Positions 63,620-64,000 of a stretch of 64,000 bases of DNA are shown in pieces. Positions within the stretch are counted from its first letter, which is position 1. Each line of letters begins with the position of its first letter. The notes under the pieces were generated by a model. The model made no database searches and was not told where the DNA came from. It was given only the letters and a program-made list of their open reading frames with translations. The DNA is from Bacillota bacterium (GTDB lineage Bacteria; Bacillota; Clostridia; Lachnospirales; Lachnospiraceae). A program made the position numbers and the translations under genes. The DNA lies in assembly GCA_023399055.1 (NCBI GenBank), contig JAEWQV010000010.1, positions 806,001 to 870,000 on the forward strand, written 5' to 3'.

Positions 63620-63632
63620 GGAGGTAAATCTT

Positions 63633-63884
63633 ATGATGAATGAAAAAGATATTGTAAATGACTATCTATCAATGATGAAGGGCAGTTTAACCGGATATGC
63701 AGCTATTATCTCCGAAACTGATAATCCTCAATTGCGTCAAACATTCCAGGAGCTAAGAAATCAGGACGAACAACGTCAGTTTAAAGTATATCAAGCTGCC
63801 AAACAAAAAGGATATTATCAACCTGCTCAACAGGTTTCAGATAACGAAATAACCTCAATTAAAAATCAATTATCACAGGGATAA
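63633..63884 (+). CDS. Spore coat protein, CotF family
   Basis: 83 residues covering a Coat_F-type helical bundle: KDIVNDYLSMMKGSLTGYAAIISE, then LRQTFQELRNQDEQRQFKVYQAAKQKGYYQP, the family's conserved ending. AAGGAGG precedes the ATG. It forms a two-gene operon with the 61-residue protein and is expected to be made in the mother cell during sporulation. No convincing sigma-K or sigma-E promoter was identified. Confidence 0.86.
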   Translation: MMNEKDIVNDYLSMMKGSLTGYAAIISETDNPQLRQTFQELRNQDEQRQFKVYQAAKQKGYYQPAQQVSDNEITSIKNQLSQG

Positions 63885-63891
63885 AACAGGC

Positions 63892-63919
63892 TGAAACGAC
63901 ATGTCGTTTCACTTGTCAT
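63892..63919 (+). repeat. Dispersed intergenic palindromic repeat, copy C
   Basis: TGAAACGACATGTCGTTTCA, a perfect 20-bp palindrome, followed by CTTGTCAT. It lies 7 bp after the coat-gene stop. It differs from copy B at a single central base. A further small hairpin (GAAAC...GTTTC) follows at about 63923-63943. Confidence 0.85.
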
Positions 63920-64000
63920 TAAGAAACACGCTATGCGAGTTTCTCTATTTATTGCGGGTGCGTTCGTAGCAACAAAATAGACTTTGCTGTTACTTCACTT

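Overview
The window is AT-rich DNA from a Gram-positive, probably spore-forming anaerobe of the Clostridia. The best match from memory is a plant-fibre-degrading Lachnospiraceae species of the Lachnoclostridium phytofermentans type; this is inference, because no search was run. The clues are lipoprotein binding proteins with two-permease sugar ABC transporters that lack their own ATPase, many cytoplasmic glycosidases, AraC/LacI/GntR regulators beside glycosidases, a PKTG cell-wall sorting signal, CotF-type coat proteins and a PdaA-like deacetylase. No tRNA, rRNA, CRISPR array or intact mobile element was seen.

Layout. Bases 1-5.1 kb (minus) hold a mannose-glycan operon: CE2-type esterase, GH92 and GH38 alpha-mannosidases, the last cut by the window edge. 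A divergent GntR/LacI-type regulator follows. Next are an ABC exporter (6.8-8.5 kb), a ROK sugar kinase with a CE2-like lipoprotein (9.1-11.2 kb), an acetyltransferase and a TraB-family membrane protein. Bases 13.6-19.5 kb (minus) carry a complete D-Ser glycopeptide-resistance-type cluster, vanR-vanS-vanG-vanXY-vanT. Bases 19.7-25.6 kb encode a 1963-residue secreted GH16 beta-glucanase with a long modular tail.

Bases 26.5-47.3 kb form a hemicellulose and pectin side-chain region: AraC regulator and GH51 arabinofuranosidase, an ABC sugar importer, GH127 beta-L-arabinofuranosidase with a LacI regulator, a compact GH31 enzyme, a second importer, a Gfo/Idh oxidoreductase, a wall-anchored DUF4832-like protein and a GH36 alpha-galactosidase. 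GalE, a NahK-like sugar kinase and a DUF5596-like protein follow (47.6-51.2 kb), with a divergent MsmR-like AraC regulator. The remainder (52.7-64 kb) is mixed housekeeping and accessory genes: several GNAT acetyltransferases, PdaA, an AraC-GyrI regulator with an ASCH-like partner, an Xre regulator, a glutamine amidotransferase, a FUSC-type membrane protein, a decayed histidine-kinase fragment and two small spore-coat genes.

How it works together. Secreted GH16 and the wall-anchored protein would act outside; lipoproteins and permeases import oligosaccharides; GH38, GH92, GH51, GH127, GH31, GH36 and the esterase have no signal peptide and would finish the job in the cytoplasm; the ROK kinase, GalE and NahK-like kinase feed sugars into metabolism. 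The most unusual non-coding features are a probable vanG promoter inside a terminator hairpin, a 68-bp IS3-like relic with 3-bp target duplications inside a terminator loop, a perfect 16-copy hexanucleotide repeat upstream of GH51, three dispersed copies of a two-hairpin palindrome, and covarying 20-bp inverted repeats next to carbohydrate genes.
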